From NCBI GenBank assembly GCA_002794465.1, contig MTSL01000037.1, positions 1-28,686 of the forward strand: DNA of 28,686 nucleotides, given 5' to 3'. This document shows, piece after piece, positions 26,511-28,686 of the stretch. The translations under genes were made by a program, and so were the position numbers. How positions within the stretch are numbered: the first letter of the stretch is position 1; each line of letters begins with the position of its first letter. A model generated the notes under the pieces. That model worked only from the letters and a program-made list of their open reading frames with translations. It ran no database searches and was not told where the DNA came from. Source of the DNA: Paramicrosporidium saccamoebae (lineage: Eukaryota; Rozellomycota).

Positions 26511-27482
26511 ATGAGCCGGACAGAGGGGAAACATGCGGCGGTGGTATCGATTGAGGGAAGACGGGATGTGAAGCCAACAAGCAGTAGAGTCGGTAGGACA
26601 CTGCGCATAACGGGTGTGACAGTGGCGCTGGTTACGGTGGGATTTGCGGTCAACCTGCTCCAGATATTGGCCTCGCCAGTGGCCTTGATTTCTCGTCGAT
26701 TGGCACATAGCCTGAACTCGTACGTCACGTGGTTCGGTTGGACACTCTGCCAATACTTTGTGGAGGACCAAGACAACGTCAAATTGACTTTTTCTGGACT
26801 GGACGAGTTGCCTGAGGGCGAGAGTGCCTTTGTCATTGCCAACCACGCCTTCTTTGGGGACTTTTTCCTTACCCACGCCGTTGCTCGCAAAAAGGGAATG
26901 CTGTCCTACTGCCGGTATTTCCTGAAGGATTCAATCAAATATATTCCCGTGTTTGGATGGGGGATGTACTTTTGCAACATGATCTTCTTGAAGCGAGACT
27001 GGCAGCGCGATAATCGACGACTAGCGGGGGCAATTGGGCTGTACTTGGAATGCGAGCTTCCTATTTGGCTAGTGAGCCATGTGGAGGGACATCGCATGAA
27101 TCCCTCCAAACGGTTAGAAAGTCAGAAATACGCAAAGGCTCATGGTTTGCCAGTTTTGGAAAATGTCCTTTTGCCGCGTTGCAAGGGATTCGTTTCGACA
27201 ATTGCTGCGCTGCGCGGGTCTCATGTAAAGTATGTCTACGACATTACTGTTGCTTACCATCATCGTGTAAGAGGCTTCCTGGGGACACCATCGCTTGGCG
27301 AAGTTTTGTCTGGTGGATTGGACGACTATCAGTTCCATGCGCACGTGGAACGCATTCCAATCTCTCAACTGCCCTTGGATGAGCCGAATCTCAACAAATG
27401 GCTATATGATCTGTATGTAGAGAAGGACCGCTTACTTGCAAAGATCAAGGCTGCCTTTGAAGCCAAGGATAAGCGCACATAA
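26511..27482 (+). CDS. PlsC-type lysophospholipid acyltransferase (LCLAT1/Cst26-like)
   Basis: Probably acylates lysophosphatidic acid or another lysophospholipid in the ER. 323 residues, no introns. A hydrophobic anchor lies at about 33-60. Motif I is 'NHAFFGD' (111-117), carrying the catalytic His and Asp. Motif II 'KYIPVFGWGMYF' (143-154) and 'FLKRDWQRD' follow. Motif III reads 'VEGHRMNPSK' (191-200), with EGHR (192-195) in place of the usual EGTR. 'LPVLENVLLPRCKGF' is the block characteristic of the LCLAT1/Cst26/plant LPAT2 branch. The His-for-Thr change in motif III is unusual, but the essential Glu and Arg remain. Divergent from the DUF599 gene. Confidence 0.88.
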   Translation: MSRTEGKHAAVVSIEGRRDVKPTSSRVGRTLRITGVTVALVTVGFAVNLLQILASPVALISRRLAHSLNSYVTWFGWTLCQYFVEDQDNVKLTFSGLDELPEGESAFVIANHAFFGDFFLTHAVARKKGMLSYCRYFLKDSIKYIPVFGWGMYFCNMIFLKRDWQRDNRRLAGAIGLYLECELPIWLVSHVEGHRMNPSKRLESQKYAKAHGLPVLENVLLPRCKGFVSTIAALRGSHVKYVYDITVAYHHRVRGFLGTPSLGEVLSGGLDDYQFHAHVERIPISQLPLDEPNLNKWLYDLYVEKDRLLAKIKAAFEAKDKRT

Positions 27483-27656
27483 GACTTGTTATTAAATAAT
27501 ACTGAATTGTGTGTTTGCAGTAAAAGCCCCTTAAAGCCGAGTTAAAGGCTGTTCGTATTAAAGGGTGTACGCCCTTTTATGGACAGCCATCCTTAATCTG
27601 ACTAGTGGGATGGTTTAAGCATTTCTCCACTCGCAGTCCTCTCAATGGCGCTTTTA
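27483..27656. other. Convergent intergenic region with inverted repeats and a dispersed motif
   Basis: The 174 bp between the acyltransferase and uL24m 3' ends are rich in TTAAAG/CTTTTA. They contain the hairpin AAAGGG-TGTACG-CCCTTT (27560-27577). The dispersed motif GGACAGCCATCCTTAATCTG follows directly at 27581-27600. No gene was seen. Confidence 0.55.
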
Positions 27657-27658
27657 TT
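27653..27658 (-). terminator. Poly(A) signal AATAAA overlapping the uL24m stop codon
   Basis: The minus strand reads CTC TAA TAAAAG. The stop is 27657-27659 and the hexamer 27653-27658. Confidence 0.55.
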
Positions 27659-28211
27659 AGAGAATGCAGTCTTTTGGGATTGGCGAATTGGTCAGACTTG
27701 GAGCAAATGTTTCTTTGTGTGCATCCTCGGCCTTGGTGTCGAATTGGCCGGCCACTCGCTCCCGCACGGGTGGCGGGGGCTTGGGAATTTCTAATCCGCT
27801 TAATTTTGAGATCCGGACGTGTCTATATCCACCCTTTCCGTCATCTACCCACCCCCAATTAATCTTGGTCGGTTTCCTAATCATTAGTACTAGTTGCCCG
27901 CATACTTTTTCTCCGGATCAAGGAGTGCTACCTTGGAGGCCTGTATGCCCTGTTCTATATTGTACACTGTCCCTCCCACTCTCTTTCGTGCAATGTTAAG
28001 CCCCTCTATGAGCACACGGTTCTCCCGCCGACGCACCTCAATGACCTTGCCCTGCGAACCCTCCAGTGGTCCATCCGAAACTTGCACCTACACTGTCAGT
28101 ACTGTGTGTTGTGGATACAATATCGCCGCGTACGATGCGCCATGTCTTTATCTGGTCCTTGGGCTTCACCTTGGGCACCAGCTTACCAAAGCGGAGTCCC
28201 CACTTTTCCAT
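27657..28211 (-). CDS. Mitochondrial ribosomal protein uL24m (3 exons)
   Basis: KOW-domain protein that helps nucleate assembly of the mitoribosomal large subunit. Exons on the minus strand: 28119-28211, 27906-28087 and 27657-27876, giving 164 residues. Introns are 31 nt (28088-28118, branch TACTGAC) and 29 nt (27877-27905, branch TACTAAT), both with TAG acceptors. Splicing rebuilds 'WRIVRGDIVQVSDGPLEGSQGKV', whose parts 'WRIVRGDI' and 'VQVSDGPLEGSQGKV' form the KOW motif. It also gives 'ENRVLIEGLNIARK' and 'KPTKINWGW...RHVRISKLSG', the family's C-terminal extension. The N terminus is basic and may serve for import. The ATG lies 20 bp after the stop of the upstream NADH dehydrogenase gene. 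Confidence 0.9.
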
Positions 28212-28218
28212 GTAAATG

Positions 28219-28224
28219 TTTATT
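28219..28224 (-). terminator. Poly(A) signal in the 20-bp gap between NADH dehydrogenase and uL24m
   Basis: AATAAA on the minus strand falls 8 nt after the dehydrogenase stop and 7 nt before the uL24m ATG. If used, cleavage must occur inside the uL24m coding region. Confidence 0.4.
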
Positions 28225-28231
28225 CTTTTCG

Positions 28232-28686
28232 TTACGGCGTAGAGACATTGCGGCCAAAAAGAAAAGTCTTGGCCCAATCAAACGCCACCATCATACGAGT
28301 ACGATAGGAAACCTGTTCGCTGAGATAGATGGAACGCCAAAGCCAAAAGGCAAGAAAGCGATCGGCCAAGTAGGTACGTCCAAGATCAAAGACTGCATAA
28401 TGTGCACCGACATAGGCAGTCATCCCAAAGTGTTGATATGTAAATGGAGAAATGCAAGCCTTGTAATTGATGGGATCCAAATGGTTGCGCATTCGGTGCA
28501 AGGCCATGCTATTGAATATATTGGCAAGATAACGGCCTTCCTGACTGGCAACTTGGGCTGTGGCGGGAAGAGATCGTAGAGTGAGTTCCACCTCATCGAC
28601 CAGTCTCTGGAATGTTTCCCTGGACACTTCGCCCTTTGTTCCATATCGTTGGACGAGACGCTGGAGGAATGCGAGGTGGACTCGCA
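28232..28686 (-). CDS. Type II (rotenone-insensitive) NADH:ubiquinone oxidoreductase, 5' part outside the window
   Basis: C-terminal part of an Nde1/Ndi1-type alternative NADH dehydrogenase, a single-subunit flavoenzyme at the mitochondrial inner membrane. The frame is open from the window end (28686), so the start and the FAD- and NADH-binding domains are missing. Visible blocks are 'LPATAQVASQEGRYLANIFN', 'PFTYQHFGMTAYVGAHYAVFD', 'FLAFWLWRSIYLSEQVSYRT' and 'MMVAFDWAKTFLFGRNVS', all typical of the C-terminal quinone- and membrane-binding part. The segment before it ('FLQRLVQRYGTKGEVSRETF') looks like the helical insert of external-type enzymes, which sometimes carries an EF hand; no complete EF-hand loop is evident. 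uL24m begins 20 bp after its stop. Confidence 0.92.
   Translation of the reverse strand, partial: RVHLAFLQRLVQRYGTKGEVSRETFQRLVDEVELTLRSLPATAQVASQEGRYLANIFNSMALHRMRNHLDPINYKACISPFTYQHFGMTAYVGAHYAVFDLGRTYLADRFLAFWLWRSIYLSEQVSYRTRMMVAFDWAKTFLFGRNVSTP

Noticed and set aside
26457-26876. Extended N terminus of the DUF599 protein (449 residues)
   Set aside because: The extra part is the antisense of the acyltransferase coding region, starts with a non-ATG codon and has no family content.
1-28686. tRNA or rRNA genes
   Set aside because: B-box-like GTTCGA strings were found only inside coding regions, and no cloverleaf or rRNA segment was recognised by eye.

Overview
This is a piece of a small, gene-dense eukaryotic nuclear genome, most probably an early-diverging fungus. 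Fungal or fungal-style markers are isocitrate lyase, a Trs65-like TRAPPII subunit, a Set3-type PHD-SET protein, a type II NADH dehydrogenase, Alg14 and mitochondrial ribosomal proteins. Sixteen spliceosomal introns of only 28-40 nt, very short intergenic gaps and poly(A) signals that overlap stop codons point to a lineage under genome compaction. A Rozellomycota or Paramicrosporidium-like fungus is my best guess, but it is an inference that needs a phylogeny.

Layout, left to right. At 1-2427 (+) is the 3' part of condensin subunit 3. It converges with a Set3/MLL5-type PHD-SET protein (2857-5007, -). A four-exon metaxin (5499-6383, -) and a three-exon Trs65-like TRAPPII subunit (6559-8099, -) follow. 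TFIIB (8250-9245, +) diverges from Trs65. A 524-bp gap made largely of two tandem-repeat arrays leads to isocitrate lyase (9770-11449, +), followed 46 bp later by a very-long-chain 3-oxoacyl-CoA reductase (11496-12410, +), then a four-exon Dnm1/Vps1-type dynamin (12659-14859, +). On the minus strand come Pex10 (15064-15774), glucose-6-phosphate isomerase (16218-17855), a mitochondrial PPR protein (18097-19845), a WNK-type kinase (20229-22078), Alg14 (22206-22838), mitochondrial ribosomal protein mL54 (22866-23222), RanGAP (23421-25049) and a DUF599 membrane protein (25527-26456). The DUF599 gene shares a 54-bp divergent promoter with a PlsC-type lysophospholipid acyltransferase (26511-27482, +). 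Last are mitochondrial uL24m (27657-28211, -) and the 3' part of a type II NADH dehydrogenase (28232-28686, -).

The genes are mostly single-copy housekeeping functions and I do not see a dedicated pathway cluster. Several serve organelles: mitochondrial translation and import (mL54, uL24m, PPR, metaxin), respiration (NADH dehydrogenase), organelle division (dynamin) and peroxisome biogenesis (Pex10). Isocitrate lyase is in the glyoxylate cycle, and the reductase, acyltransferase and Alg14 act in ER lipid and glycan synthesis.

I found no clear new multi-gene system. The most interesting signals are: the intron population with its near-invariant TAG acceptor; stop codons built into AATAAA; head-to-tail genes 20-46 bp apart; the isocitrate lyase upstream region (28-bp minisatellite followed by a 16-bp ladder of CCAAT boxes); a RanGAP with an unusual Gly2/Cys-rich N terminus; and a short dispersed intergenic motif present in about four copies. 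No tRNA, rRNA, transposon or CRISPR was found.
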